Origin: JACDAN01 sp963834825
GTDB lineage: Bacteria > Actinomycetota > Thermoleophilia > Gaiellales > Gaiellaceae
NCBI GenBank assembly: GCA_963834825.1
Contig: CAWICZ010000007.1
Location: forward strand, 242,553-306,552
DNA length: 64,000 nt
Direction: 5' to 3'
The notes below the pieces were generated by a model. The model saw only the letters and a program-made list of their open reading frames with translations, was not told the origin of the DNA and did not search any database. Below, piece after piece: positions 25,684 through 36,057 of the stretch (position 1 is the first letter of the stretch; every line of letters starts with the position of its first letter). Made by a program: the position numbers and the translations under genes.

Positions 25684-26807
25684 CGGTCATCCGCGCCCTC
25701 GTCGCCGATCGGGTCCGGATCCCCTTCCGGCGACCCTTCCCCACGGCGACCGGGATTTGGCTCGAGCGCGACACGTGGCTCATTCGCCTCTTCGACGCGG
25801 ACGGCCGGGTCGGTCTCGGCGAGGCGGTCCTCGAGCCCGACGCCGCCGACGTGGCGGAGACGATCCTGGCCGCGCTGATCCGCGAAGCCGCCGATGGTGT
25901 GCGCACCGGACAGCTGCCATCTGCGGCGGAGCTGGAGCTTCATGGCGCGCCCCGCCGTGCCCTCAACGCAGCGATCGATAGCGCTCGACTCGACCTGGAC
26001 CGACCCGCCGCCTTGCCTGAGACCGCGCCCGATGGCGACGGCGTCGGCGTCAACGCAACGATCCCGTCGTTGGCGGCTGCGGCCGCGGCCGAGGCGGCGC
26101 GGCATTCGGTGGAGTCGGGTTTTACGACGCTCAAGGTGAAGGCCGGTGCGGAACGCGAAACCGCTCTCCTTGTGGAGCGCATCCGTGTCATTCGTGAGGC
26201 GATCGGGCCCGACGTGCGGCTCCGGCTCGACGTCAACGGAGCGTGGGATCTTGCGACCGCCGAGGATCGTATCTCGGCCGTCGCGCGGTTCGACATCGAA
26301 TACGTCGAGCAGCCGTTGGCCGGCCATGACGTGGATGGTCTCGCCCAGCTGCGCCGCCGCGTCCGCGTCCCGATCGCCGCCGACGAGGCCGCCGCATCTG
26401 TGCAAGCGGCCCGGGCGCTGCTGGCGGCCGACGCCGTCGATGCGCTCGTGGTCAAGCCCGCCCGTGTCGGCGGGCCGGCCGCTGTCGCCGAGATCGCGGA
26501 GCTCGCCGCCGACCGGGGCGTGCCGGTGGTCATCAGCACCCAGTTCGAGACCGGGGTCGGGATCGCCGCCGCGCTAGCCATCGCCGCCGATCTGCCGGAG
26601 ATCCTGCCGGACGGATGGGCCTCCCCGCCGGACCACGGGCTAGCGACTGCCGGGCTTCTGGACCACGATCTGCTCGAGGAGTCGCTGATCGTGGTGGGCG
26701 GCCGGATGCACGCCCCGTCTCGTCCGGGGAGTGGCGGCCTCGGCATCGTCCTGGACGTTCGTGCGCTCGACCGCTTCCGGGCCGAATCTGTCGGTTCGGT
26801 CGGATGA
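25680..26807 (+). CDS. menC: o-Succinylbenzoate synthase
   Basis: Enolase-superfamily dehydratase. The catalytic Lys pair is in TLKVKAG, metal ligands Asp/Glu/Asp in RLDVNG, VEQPLA and ADEA, and the second catalytic Lys in VVKPARVGG. The 375 residues are typical. GTG start overlapping menA by GTGA. Confidence 0.92.
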   Translation: MTVIRALVADRVRIPFRRPFPTATGIWLERDTWLIRLFDADGRVGLGEAVLEPDAADVAETILAALIREAADGVRTGQLPSAAELELHGAPRRALNAAIDSARLDLDRPAALPETAPDGDGVGVNATIPSLAAAAAAEAARHSVESGFTTLKVKAGAERETALLVERIRVIREAIGPDVRLRLDVNGAWDLATAEDRISAVARFDIEYVEQPLAGHDVDGLAQLRRRVRVPIAADEAAASVQAARALLAADAVDALVVKPARVGGPAAVAEIAELAADRGVPVVISTQFETGVGIAAALAIAADLPEILPDGWASPPDHGLATAGLLDHDLLEESLIVVGGRMHAPSRPGSGGLGIVLDVRALDRFRAESVGSVG

Positions 26808-29134
26808 GCCCCCTGCCATGCCTCGCTGACTCGGTGCGGCGGGCCACCACCGACGCGACGGCCACTGCGGTCGTGGATGGGGACATCCGCTGGAGCTGGA
26901 ACGAGCTCGACGAGCGCGCCGATTCGGTCGCCTGGGGCCTCGTCAGGTCGGGGGTCGGCGTGGGCGACCGGGTCGCGCTCCTGGCGGTCCCATCCGCGGC
27001 TGCGATCGCGGCGCTCCACGGCGTCGCCCGCATCGGCGCGGTCGTGGCGCCGCTCGGAGTCGACCTGACCGCGACGGAGCTGGCCGCCGCGGCTGACGTG
27101 ATCGACCCGAACCTGGTCGTCCACGACCACGGTCTCGAGACCACGGCGGTCGCGCTCGACCGACCGGTACTCGATCTTGCCGACCTCATCGCCTCTCGGC
27201 CGAGACCGGAGCCTGTCGTCCTTCCGCCGTCCGATCCCATCGCGCCGGCCGTCGTCGTCCTCACCTCTGGGACCACGGGACGCCCGAAGGCGGTGGTCCT
27301 CTCGACCGAGGCTCTCGTCGCCAGCGCGGAGGCGTGGCTGGCGGCCTTGCCGCCGGCCACCGGCTGGTTCCTGGCGCTCGGGCTCGGTCATGTCGCCGGA
27401 CTCGGCGTCGTCTGGCGAGCGGCTCTGTCGGGTGTACCGCTGGTCGTGCTGCCCCGCGCGGACGCGGCGGGGATCATGGCGTCCCTGGCAGGTGACCTCG
27501 CGCCAAGCCACGGGTCGCTCGTGCCGACCCAGCTGGCCAGGCTGCTTGACACCGTCGCCGATGCTCCGCCACCGCCGACGCTGCGAGCGGTCCTCCTGGG
27601 TGGCGGCACGATCCCGCCCCAGCTGGTCGAGCGGGCCCTTCGGGCGGGCTGGCCGATCGTGCCGACCTATGGCCTTTCCGAGGCGGGGTCCGGTGTCACC
27701 GCGCTCCCGTCAGACCAGGCGGCGACACGCCCCGACAGCGCGGGCCGGGCCCTGCCGGGGGTCGAGGTGCGGATCGGCGAGCCCGATGACGCCGGTGTCG
27801 GCGAGATCCGCGTCCGCACTCGGGCGCGTTTCACGGGCTACCTCGGCGACCCCGCCGGCACGTCTGCGGCCCTCACGCGAGACGGCTGGCTGCGGACCGG
27901 CGATCTCGGGCGCCTGGACGCAGAGGGGTACCTGACCGTGGTCGACCGGCGGACGGACCGGATCGTGGCGGGCGGCGAGAACATCTCGCCGGCGGAGGTT
28001 GAGGCGGTCCTCCTCGGCCATCCGGCCATTGCCGAGGCGGCCGTGGTCGCCCGACGGGACGCGACGTTCGGCCATGTGCCGATCGCGGCGATCGTCCTCG
28101 CCCGCGACGCCGCCGACGCGGGCGACGACGCCCTCACCCGCTTCTGTCGGGATCGCCTCGCTGGATACAAAGTGCCCTCGACGTTCGTTCGCCTCGAGGC
28201 GTTGCCCAGGACCGCCGGCGGCAAGGTCCGTCGCGCGGAGCTGCGGGCGAGGCTGGATCCGGCCGCCGGCGCGTCACCCCGAGATCGCCACGTGGAGCGC
28301 CCCGGAGGCATGCGCCTGGCGTATCGCAGCCTAGGGAACGGCCCGGTCCACCTGCTGCTCCTCCACGCCACGCTCTCGACCGGAGGCCAGCTTGGCGCCC
28401 TGGCCCGCGCGCTCGCGGAGTCGGGCGCCTTCACGGTCCACGCCGTGGACCGCCGTGGGAGCGGCGGCAGCCGGCTCGCCGACCCGACGCCGTTGGCCGT
28501 CGAGGTTCACGTGGACGATCTCGCCGCTGTGCTCGATGCCGAGGGTTGTCGCGCCGCAGCGCTGGTCGGGGTGAGCTTCGGCGGCATCGTCGCACTCGAG
28601 TTCGCCGCTCGCATGCCGGAGCGTGCGCTGGCGGTCGTCGCGTACGAGCCGCCATACGAGGCACTCGCCGATTCCGCGACCCGGCGTGCCTTCGCGGCCG
28701 TCGCGGCGACCACGGAGCGCGCCTACGCTGCCGGAGGCGCTTCTTCCGCCGCGGAGGCGTTCATGCGCGGTGTCGCAGGCGACGAGACCTGGGACCGCCT
28801 CCCCGACCGGACCCGGGCGTTCCTCGCGGGCGAAGGCGACAGCGCGTACGTCGATGCCAGCCAGCTCGGCCTCGACCCGACCGGCCTTTCTCGGATCGCT
28901 GTTTCTGCCACGATCGTGACCGGGGACGCCAGCGACCCGTTCTATCGGCCGATCGCCGGCGCGCTCGTGAATCACATCCCGGGCGCGCGACACGTGCACC
29001 TACCCCGGATGACGCATGCTTCGCCCATCACCGACCCGACCCCCATCGCCGAGGCCGTCACGGCGGCCCTGGCCGCCGCTGGCGTCGTCGCCACGGCCCA
29101 CACGGCCGGCGCCACTGAGGAGTCCGACGCATGA
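26804..29134 (+). CDS. menE: o-Succinylbenzoate-CoA ligase fused to a second alpha/beta hydrolase
   Basis: Residues ~1-490 are an AMP-forming ligase (LTSGTTGRPKAV, PTYGLSEAGS, LRTGDLGRL, DRIVAGGENISPAEVE, and the C-terminal Lys in RTAGGKVRRAE), fitting MenE. Residues ~495-776 are a complete alpha/beta hydrolase: HATLSTGGQ, nucleophile elbow GVSFGG, acid GDASDPFY, His in MTHASP. MenE is normally ~450-500 residues, so this is a true fusion. The second domain is a good candidate for the DHNA-CoA thioesterase that is otherwise missing from the operon. No base change interrupts the junction. ATGA overlaps both neighbours. Confidence 0.9.
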   Translation: MSPLPCLADSVRRATTDATATAVVDGDIRWSWNELDERADSVAWGLVRSGVGVGDRVALLAVPSAAAIAALHGVARIGAVVAPLGVDLTATELAAAADVIDPNLVVHDHGLETTAVALDRPVLDLADLIASRPRPEPVVLPPSDPIAPAVVVLTSGTTGRPKAVVLSTEALVASAEAWLAALPPATGWFLALGLGHVAGLGVVWRAALSGVPLVVLPRADAAGIMASLAGDLAPSHGSLVPTQLARLLDTVADAPPPPTLRAVLLGGGTIPPQLVERALRAGWPIVPTYGLSEAGSGVTALPSDQAATRPDSAGRALPGVEVRIGEPDDAGVGEIRVRTRARFTGYLGDPAGTSAALTRDGWLRTGDLGRLDAEGYLTVVDRRTDRIVAGGENISPAEVEAVLLGHPAIAEAAVVARRDATFGHVPIAAIVLARDAADAGDDALTRFCRDRLAGYKVPSTFVRLEALPRTAGGKVRRAELRARLDPAAGASPRDRHVERPGGMRLAYRSLGNGPVHLLLLHATLSTGGQLGALARALAESGAFTVHAVDRRGSGGSRLADPTPLAVEVHVDDLAAVLDAEGCRAAALVGVSFGGIVALEFAARMPERALAVVAYEPPYEALADSATRRAFAAVAATTERAYAAGGASSAAEAFMRGVAGDETWDRLPDRTRAFLAGEGDSAYVDASQLGLDPTGLSRIAVSATIVTGDASDPFYRPIAGALVNHIPGARHVHLPRMTHASPITDPTPIAEAVTAALAAAGVVATAHTAGATEESDA

Positions 29135-29899
29135 GCCCCCACCAGGACGAGGCGCCCTCGGGCCGCGCGACCGATCGCGGGAACGCCGCGTCGCCGGCGG
29201 AGATGCGGGCGATGTTCGACCGTATCGCAGGCGTCTACGACCCGATGAACCTCGTCATCTCCGCGTTCCAGGAGCCACGCTGGCGAAGGCGGGCCGTCAA
29301 GCTGACCGCGGCGCGACCGGGCGATCGGCTCCTCGACGTGGCGACCGGTACCGGCAAGGTGGCCGCCGACCTGCACGCCCGCGCGCAACCCGGCGGCAAC
29401 GTCCTCGGGGTCGACATCTCGCCGCGCATGATCGGTGTGGCGAGACAGCGGTTCGGGGACCGCCTCGGGCTCGAATTCGTCGTCGGCGACGCCCTCGCCC
29501 TGCCGACCCAGGACGCGACGTTCGACGCGGCGACGATCGCCTTCGGCATGCGCAACCTGCCCGACTACGAGCAGGGCTTCGCGGAGCTGGCACGTTCCGT
29601 CCGACCGGGCGGCCGCGTCGTGTGCCTCGAGATCGCGCGGCCCCGGAGTCGGACTCACAAGGATCCTCCAGTTCTGGTTCGACCGGATCGTCCCGGTCCT
29701 CGGCCGGATCGTCGGTCAGGGCGAGGCATATGGCTATCTCGTCCGCAGCGTCAAGAGCTATCCCAGCCCGGACCGGATCGCCGAGATCATGCGCGAGGTG
29801 GGCCTGAAGGACGTCACCTGGCACCCGATGTCGGGCGGGATCGTGACGCTCCATGTCGGCACGGTCCGGAGCGATGAGCCCGGTCGTCCGCTGGCGTAG
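29131..29899 (+). CDS. menG: Demethylmenaquinone methyltransferase, frameshifted near the C-terminus
   Basis: A UbiE/MenG SAM-dependent methyltransferase: FDRIAGVYDPMNLVISA, SAM motif LDVATGTGKVA, VGVDISPRM-like GVDISPRMIG, and the UbiE signature AFGMRNLPDYEQGF. One extra base near 29650 moves the rest (RILQFWFDRIVPVLGRIVG, YLVRSVKSYPSPDRIAEIM) into the next frame, ending at 29899. It is the last gene of the men operon and overlaps menE by ATGA. It is the only frame break in the 10.7-kb operon. Confidence 0.88.
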
Positions 29900-29924
29900 G
29901 ACTCGGCGCCGCTGCTCGCGCCCA

Positions 29925-29960
29925 TGCTGGGACTCGAACCGCGACCACCGGCGTGAGGCT
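29925..29960 (-). other. Degenerate tRNA 3'-end-like fragment
   Basis: The minus strand reads GGTCGCGGTTCGAGTCCCAG and then CATGGGC, resembling the T-arm and acceptor start of a tRNA. Only three of five T-stem pairs form, and no D-arm, anticodon arm or matching 5' acceptor strand is present, so it is not a functional tRNA. It sits between menG and panE, next to the right copy of the flanking repeat. Confidence 0.25.
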
Positions 29961-29970
29961 CTGGCCATGC

Positions 29971-30849
29971 CTACGGCTCGCCGGCGCGGATGCCATCCAC
30001 GAGCGCCTGGGTCGCCGGCGCATCGAGCCCGTGACGAGCAGCGGCGCGGAGGACGGAACCACCGATCGCATCGATCTCGGTCGGCCTGCCGGCTTCCCGA
30101 TCCTTCTGCATCGACGAGCGGCTCCCGGGCGGCAAACCCTCGATCTGCGCAATCAATGCCTCGGAGTCGAGCACCACGCCGTCTCCATGTGCGGCCGCCA
30201 CGACCTCGCGGACGCACTCCTCGAGCCGGCGTCGCCAGGCCGGATCGGCCACGACGCCGCCCAGCTCGGAGCCACGCAGCGTCGTCGTCAGCGCGATCGG
30301 CGCGAGGAATGACAGTTTCCCCCAGAGGACGCCGGCCTCACTCTCCCCGACGGACGCCGTGATGCCAGCGTCCTCGAGCTCTTCCCGAAGCTCCTCCGCC
30401 TGCGGACCGGGCGACAGCCTGGCGATGGCAAATGGGCTCAGCTGACGTACGAGTCCCGGCTCGACTCGTTCCGACTCGATCGCGATCGAGGCCGGCAGGA
30501 CGCTCGTGGGGCCGAACCATCGGCGGAGCAGCTCGACATGGTCAAGTCCGTTGAGGAGCGGCACGACAACCGAGTTCTCCGCCGCGGCCTTGGGTACGCG
30601 ATCGAGCGCCTCCGCCAGGTGATACGCCTTCGTCGTTACCCAGACCACGTCCATCGGCGCCTCTAGCGTCGACGCGGCCGGAAGCTCGGCCTCGAAGTCG
30701 CCGAGGAGGACGCTCTCGACGTGCACGACGCCGCGGTAGCGCGCCAGCGACTCCTCGCGCATCAGCAGCAGAACGTCTCGCCCCGCCCGAGCCAGGGCAG
30801 CGCCGAGAAAGGTCCCGACACCGCCGGCGCCGAGCACGGCGTGTCGCAT
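29971..30849 (-). CDS. panE: 2-Dehydropantoate 2-reductase-family protein
   Basis: It reduces ketopantoate with NADPH for pantothenate and CoA synthesis. LGAGGVGTFLG is the N-terminal nucleotide motif, VTTKAYHL holds the catalytic Lys, LLNGLDHVELL the conserved Asn, and TEIDAIGGSVLRAAARHG the C-terminal Glu segment. The 292 residues are a normal length. Family members also reduce other 2-oxo acids, so specificity is probable but not certain. Confidence 0.85.
   Translation of the reverse strand: MRHAVLGAGGVGTFLGAALARAGRDVLLLMREESLARYRGVVHVESVLLGDFEAELPAASTLEAPMDVVWVTTKAYHLAEALDRVPKAAAENSVVVPLLNGLDHVELLRRWFGPTSVLPASIAIESERVEPGLVRQLSPFAIARLSPGPQAEELREELEDAGITASVGESEAGVLWGKLSFLAPIALTTTLRGSELGGVVADPAWRRRLEECVREVVAAAHGDGVVLDSEALIAQIEGLPPGSRSSMQKDREAGRPTEIDAIGGSVLRAAARHGLDAPATQALVDGIRAGEP
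29972..30000. repeat. Right copy of the direct repeat flanking the menaquinone operon
   Basis: TACGGCTCGCCGGCGCGGAT plus GCCATCCAC, 26 of 29 identical to 19079-19107 in the same orientation. Here it forms the 3' end of panE (VDGIRAGEP and stop on the minus strand). The pair brackets the tetR-men operon. Confidence 0.45.
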
Positions 30850-30971
30850 CATGGTGCGCGAATCTAGCGCTCTAAGGCGGCTTCGCGGACTGAGATTCGA
30901 GCTACAAAGTGAAATGAATCAGGCTTCGGCGGAGCTCAGAGCGCAGCACATACGCCTTCCCGCGACGAGGG

Positions 30972-33072
30972 TCAACGGCGGCGACCGCGGCTCACGAGGA
31001 GGTTGACGCGCGTTCCGCGCGACAGCCGGGAGCCGGCTCGCCGGCTCTGCTTTATCACGCGGCCTCGCTTGACCTTTCCTGAGTACGCTTGAGCGACCCT
31101 CCCGAGAGCGCAACTCTTCGCAATCAGTGATCGGCGTGCCTGCGCAACAGTCTTGCCTGTCACCTTCGGAACGACGCACCTCTTCTGTGATGACGGCGGC
31201 GCAGGCGGAGCTGGCGGAGGCGGCGGACTCACCGGCGGTGGCGGCGGCGGCTCGACCGGAGGCGGCGGAGGTGGAGGAGGCGGTCCAGCATCCAGGGCAA
31301 TGAGCGCCTGCCGCGCATTCAGGCGGCCTGCGGAGAACACCTTGCCGGAGAGGCCCAGGAAGGACATCAACAGAACCCAATAGCGCTGTTCGCAGCTCGG
31401 CAACTGTGGCCGCCGGCTTATGCGCCAGCAGTAGGGCCGCGGCGCCCGCGACATGCGGCGTCGCCATCGACGTACCCGCGATCGAGTCGTAGTCGCTGCT
31501 GTCGTACGCCGTGCTGATGCAGCGCACGTCAACGTTGTCGACGTGCGCGCCGTCAAAGGCGATCGAGGCATCACTTTGGATCCCGAAGCGCAGGTAGAAG
31601 CTCGACGCCCCGTCGAACTGCGACAGGTCTTCCTCAAAGAGCCAGTACCAATTCAGATCGAAGTTGGTCGTCTGGCCGCTCCATCCCGCGACGTTGGTGA
31701 ACGTGGTGCCGTTCGTCGAACCGCTGACGAGTAAGCCGTCGACGCCAGACTCTGTTTGTAGCTTGAGCCAGTACTGGACATGACAACCCTGCCGACTGCC
31801 TAGATTCGTTGCGGACGTCGTCTGGAGCCAGTTGTTGGTGCTGTTCGCGTAGTTTCCGCCGGGCGAGTCGGTGCCGCTGTGAGCACCAAAAGCGAAGGAC
31901 TCGGTGGTCCGATCCCAGGTGTTTGGCGAACCGCCGGCGGTCCAGACGCCGGCCGTCTCGAAACCGTCCGCAAAGAGAGAGTCGTACGCGGGCCACGTGC
32001 TGAGAATCTGTGTTCCTGGCGCGGCGAGGTCAACGGATGCCGCGCCGTAATTGGAGAAGCCCGCGAGCGCGTCGGCCGGTGTTGTCGCCGCGACGCAGAT
32101 CAAGTTCACCGAGGTGTAGTTGCAGGGGTATGCAGGCGTGACGTCGTTGTTGTCGCCGACTCCATCCGCGCCGCCGTTTCCCGCCGCGACGACGTACAGG
32201 GTGCCGGGATGGCTGTCGATCGTGTCTTTCATTGCCTGGGAGAAGCCACCGCCACCTAGGCTCGCGTTGGCGACCCTCGCGCCCATGTCGCCGGCGTAGT
32301 CGAAGCCGTTCGTGACCGTTGCGTTTGTGCCGCCGTTCGGACCCAGCACGCGAACCGGCATGAGGCGGACGTTCCAGTTCACGCCAGTCACCCCGGCTGC
32401 GTTGTTCCCTTTCGCGCCGATTGTTCCAGCGACATGAGTTCCGTGACCCTCGAGGTCGCGTGGATCGTTGTCGTTCGAGATGAAGTCCCAGCCTCTTGTG
32501 TCGTCCAGGAACCCGTTGCCGTCGTCGTCGCCGCCCCCCGGTGGGTCTCCCGCATTCGTCCATATGTTCGGCGCGAGATCCGGGTGGTCGTACGCAACCC
32601 CGGTGTCGACGACGGCGACGACCACGCTTGAGCTACCTGTGGTCAGATCCCAGGCCTCTGGTGCGTCGATGTCGGCATCGCTCCCTTGGTTCAGGCCCCA
32701 AAGCTCTCCGAATCTCGGGTCATTCGGCGTGAGCGCGGGCTGGTAGATGAAGTTCGGCTCGGCGTAGAGCACCTCCGGCTTCGACTCGAGCTCGCGAACG
32801 GCGGCCTCGACTGAGGTTCCCCGCGGAACCTCAAGGAGCTCTGCACCGGGGAGCCGCAACCACTGCTTACGCGTCGCGCCTGTATCGTCGAGAACCCCGG
32901 CACGGCCTGTGCGATTCACGCCCGGCTTGAAACGGACGAGAACCTCGCCGGCGACGTACTGTCGTTGCGCGGTCATTGATTCAAGCCCATGCGTCTCGCG
33001 CACAGCGCCCGAAGCACCCATCGCAGTCACCATTGCGAGCACAAGCCCGAGCACGACCCCTAGCCGCAGCAT
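30972..33072 (-). CDS. Secreted subtilisin-like S8 protease with internal insert, poly-Pro linker and PASTA domain, frameshifted
   Basis: A signal peptide is followed by a Fervidolysin-type prodomain (VAGEVLVRFKPGV, PEVLYAEPNFIY). The catalytic triad is Asp156 (VVDTGVAYDHPDL), His213 (GHGTHVAGT) and Ser535 (GTSMATPHVAGAA). About 170 residues (361-530) between the halves form an extra beta-rich domain (GCHVQYWLKLQTES, FDGAHVDNVDVRC). One extra base near 31365 shifts the C-terminus. The corrected frame reads LSGKVFSAGRLNARQALIAL, a ~30-residue proline-rich linker and a PASTA domain (VPKVTGKTVAQARRSLI), stopping at 30972. Extracellular protease; the PASTA domain could bind peptidoglycan. Confidence 0.88.
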
Positions 33073-33276
33073 CAGGCAAACCCTCTCCGGCTGCGCGCTC
33101 GATTTCCATACGCCGTTCGTATAGGCCGAGCCGCTACGAGCCGCCCATCGGGCCGCTTTTCACGTTTTCGGGCCTGTCTACCAATCTCGCGGGTGCAACA
33201 TGATCCCTCCCCGCGGGAGGCGGTCAACAGACCCGCTCGGCCCGGCATCCGGTAGGGCTTGGCGAGCGATCCCGCG

Positions 33277-36057
33277 CTACTTCGCCGGCTCGAACCTCAA
33301 GTCGCTGCGCCACGTCGATGTCGCCGCGGCGCGTCGTGGCCTCGTGGTAGTCGTCCGTCAGCCAGAGGCCGAGCTGGTTGCCGAACCACGGCCCGGCGGG
33401 GTTGCCGCTCTCGCCGCCCGGGATCACCTGCACGGCCTTCGGATGCGTAGCGCCGCGCCTCGGCGACGAAGCGCCGCGCCGGCCCGCTGCCGAACATGAA
33501 CCCGTTCAGGGTCGAGGCGCGCGGGTTGTGCGAGGAGGCGTCGACGGCGCTGAAGCCGCCGTCGGTCGCGACTCCCGGCAGGCCCGGCCCGAGGTCGGTG
33601 AAGCCCGCGCCGGTCGGGATCGAGAACGGCCCGCCGAGCGGGTGCCGGAAGACGATCCGGTGCAGCTTGCCCCAGCGGTAGTCGGCGAGGTTCGTCGAGC
33701 CGCCGAAGGCGGGCGCAAAGGCCGGGCTCGCCGCGAGGTCGAGCGCGCTCTTGAGCGCCCCGAGGATCGCGGTGTCACGACCGACAGGCCCGGCGAAGAA
33801 GACGATCCCCGAGGCCCCGGTGCCGCCCGTCTCGAGCAGGTGCCGGAGCGCGGTCATCGCCTGGTCGCCTCCCGGCAGGAAGCTGCCGAGACCACGGGCG
33901 ATGAGCGGGCCGTCCACGATCGCCGCCAGCGCACGGCCGCGCCAGAGGCTGTAGATCGTCGTGGCGACGCTGGCGTCGATCTCCGCCTGGGTCGGCGGGA
34001 GCCGGAACCCGAACGGATCGGTCGCGTCGTAGCCCTCCGGGATGCCGGTCGGCGTCGAGAACTGCCAGGCCGCGAGGCGGGCGACCGCCTCCTGCACCTT
34101 CGGGTCTGCCCCGAGCGCGGCGAGGGCCGGCGGTGCGCCCGGAGTCTGGGCCGCCTGCAGCGCGGCCGTGATGTAGGGCGTGAGCACCTCGGCGTCGTGG
34201 AGCCGCTGATCGGCCTGGATCGACTGCATCTCCGAGAACGAGACGTCGCCGGCGAGCGCCTCCTGCAGGCGCCTCGTGACCCGCGCGTTCCGATTGCCGT
34301 CCGAGTGCCCGGGCGTGATGTAGCGGATGCCGCCGCCGGGCCGGAGCTCGTTCAGCGGGTCGTTGTCGAACGTCTGGCCGTTCGGGTCCTGGTTCGCATT
34401 CGAGATCCAGCCGCGCTTCGGGTTGACGAGGCCGTCCATCTCGGCGACGGGGAGGATCTCGTAGGCCGACGCCTGGTCCTCGGCGGGCGACGGGTCGGCG
34501 ATCCACTCGTTCCCGCCGGTGCCGTTGCGGATGAAGTACGGCGGCAGGCCGGTGACGGTGCCGGCCTGGAGGTCCTCGCGCAGCGGGATCTCGGCGCTCG
34601 TCTTGTAGCCGATCGACCCGCGGTCGTCGACGTACATCCAGTTCTGCGCCCCGAAGTCGAAGTAGCGCTGGGCGTCGATCGCCTCGGCGACGGTGTCGGC
34701 GCGCGAGAGCAGGCGGAAGAAGTCGACCTCGCGGGTCGGGCTGAAGCCGGTGAACTGGACGGAGAGCCCGGTCGTGCCGGTGACGCTGAGCAGCGGCCCG
34801 TTGTTCCGGCGCGGGACGACGATCGTCGCCGGCGGGACGCCGGCGGCGGGCGGCACGACGACGACGTCGTCCGCCGTGCCGTTGCCGGGCTGGTTCGCCC
34901 GGAACGTCTCGGGGATGATCTGCGTCGGCTCGAGGTTGCCCTGGTAGGTCGTCGCGACGGGCACGCCGCCCGCGAGCGTGAGCTGCTCCTGGTAGATGTC
35001 GGTGACGTCGGTCGGGTTGACGGTCGAGCCCCACGAGACGTGGCCGTTCGTCCCGTGCACGACGGCCGGCGTGCCCGGGAACGTGACGCCGTACAGCGTC
35101 AGCCGCTCGCTGCGCCTGCCGTTGACGTCGACGCCGACCTCGTAGAAGGTGGCCGGCGACGGCAGCGCCAGGTGCGGATCGCTCGCCACCATCGGCCGCC
35201 CGCTCGCCGACTTCTTGCCGGAGACGACCCAGATGTTCGAGCCCTGGTCTGCCGGCGCGGTAGGCAGGTTCGCGGCGTCGACGTTCTCGAGCGCCTCGCG
35301 GGCCGCCTTGCCGATGTCAGGCGCCAGCGAGGAGGACGACCAGGCCGACTTGCCGTGCTTCTTCACCGGCCTGGGAGGTCTCGCCGGGCAGGATCGAGGG
35401 CGCGTGCGCGAACGGCTCGCTGCGCATCACGTCCTCGAAGAACAGCTTCCGTCCGTCGAAGCCGGCCGCGGCGCCGGCGGTCTGGTAGGCGATCAGCCGC
35501 TGCGTGTTCGTGATGTCGTTGGTCTCGAACGAGAGGCCGAGCGACAGCAGCTTCGAGATCGCCAGCGAGTCGAGCGCCGTCCACGAGGGCACGTTGGCCT
35601 TCGTCAGCTCGAGCGCGGCGTACTCGGAGGGGAGCGGGTTCGCCGCGAGCCAGGCGTTCACGCCGTCCGCGTAGGCCTCGAGGGTCGCGCGGCTCTCGGG
35701 CGAGATCGCCGCCATCGAGCGCACCGCGGCGCGGCGAACTCCGAGCGTCCGCAGCTGGACGTCGCTCGCGAGCGCGCTCGAGCCGAGCAGCTCGGCGAGC
35801 GTGCCGCTCGCCTGCCGGCGGCTCGAATCCATCTGGAACAGCCGATCCTGCGCGTGCAGGTAGCCGACCATGAAGTAGGCGTCGTGCTCGCTCTTGGCGA
35901 AGACGTGCGGGACGCCGAACGTGTCGCGCAGCACCGTGGCCTTTCGCTCGAGCCCGGCGACGTCCACGGTCTCGGCCTTGGGCCGGTGCGCAAGCGAAGC
36001 GCTCGGCAGAGCGAGCAGTGCGGTGAGTGCGACGAGCGCAATCCTCGTCTTGGTCAT
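33277..36057 (-). CDS. Penicillin-acylase-family Ntn hydrolase, frameshifted
   Basis: A signal peptide (ALVALTALLALPSASLA) and the alpha-chain motif RDTFGVPHVFAKSEHDAYFMVGYLHAQDRLFQM mark the N-terminal half. The autocleavage nucleophile Ser opens the beta chain at QGSNIWVV, followed by SGKKSASGRPMVASDPHL and the Asn-containing NGHVSWGSTVNPTDVTDIY. Frame breaks occur near 35350, 33440 and 33310, each consistent with one extra base. The corrected 3' frame ends DLRFEPAK at 33277. Exported amidase or acyl-homoserine-lactone-type acylase; substrate not predictable. Confidence 0.86.

Noticed and set aside
29650..29660. Programmed frameshift in menG
   Set aside because: There is no slippery heptamer or downstream structure, and similar single-base breaks occur throughout the window, so an error is more likely.
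29925..29960. A functional tRNA gene between menG and panE
   Set aside because: Only a T-arm-like piece is present; stem pairing is poor and no anticodon arm or 5' acceptor strand exists.
31190..31310. GC-rich GGCGG/CCGCC run resembling a tandem repeat
   Set aside because: It encodes the proline-rich linker of the subtilisin on the minus strand.
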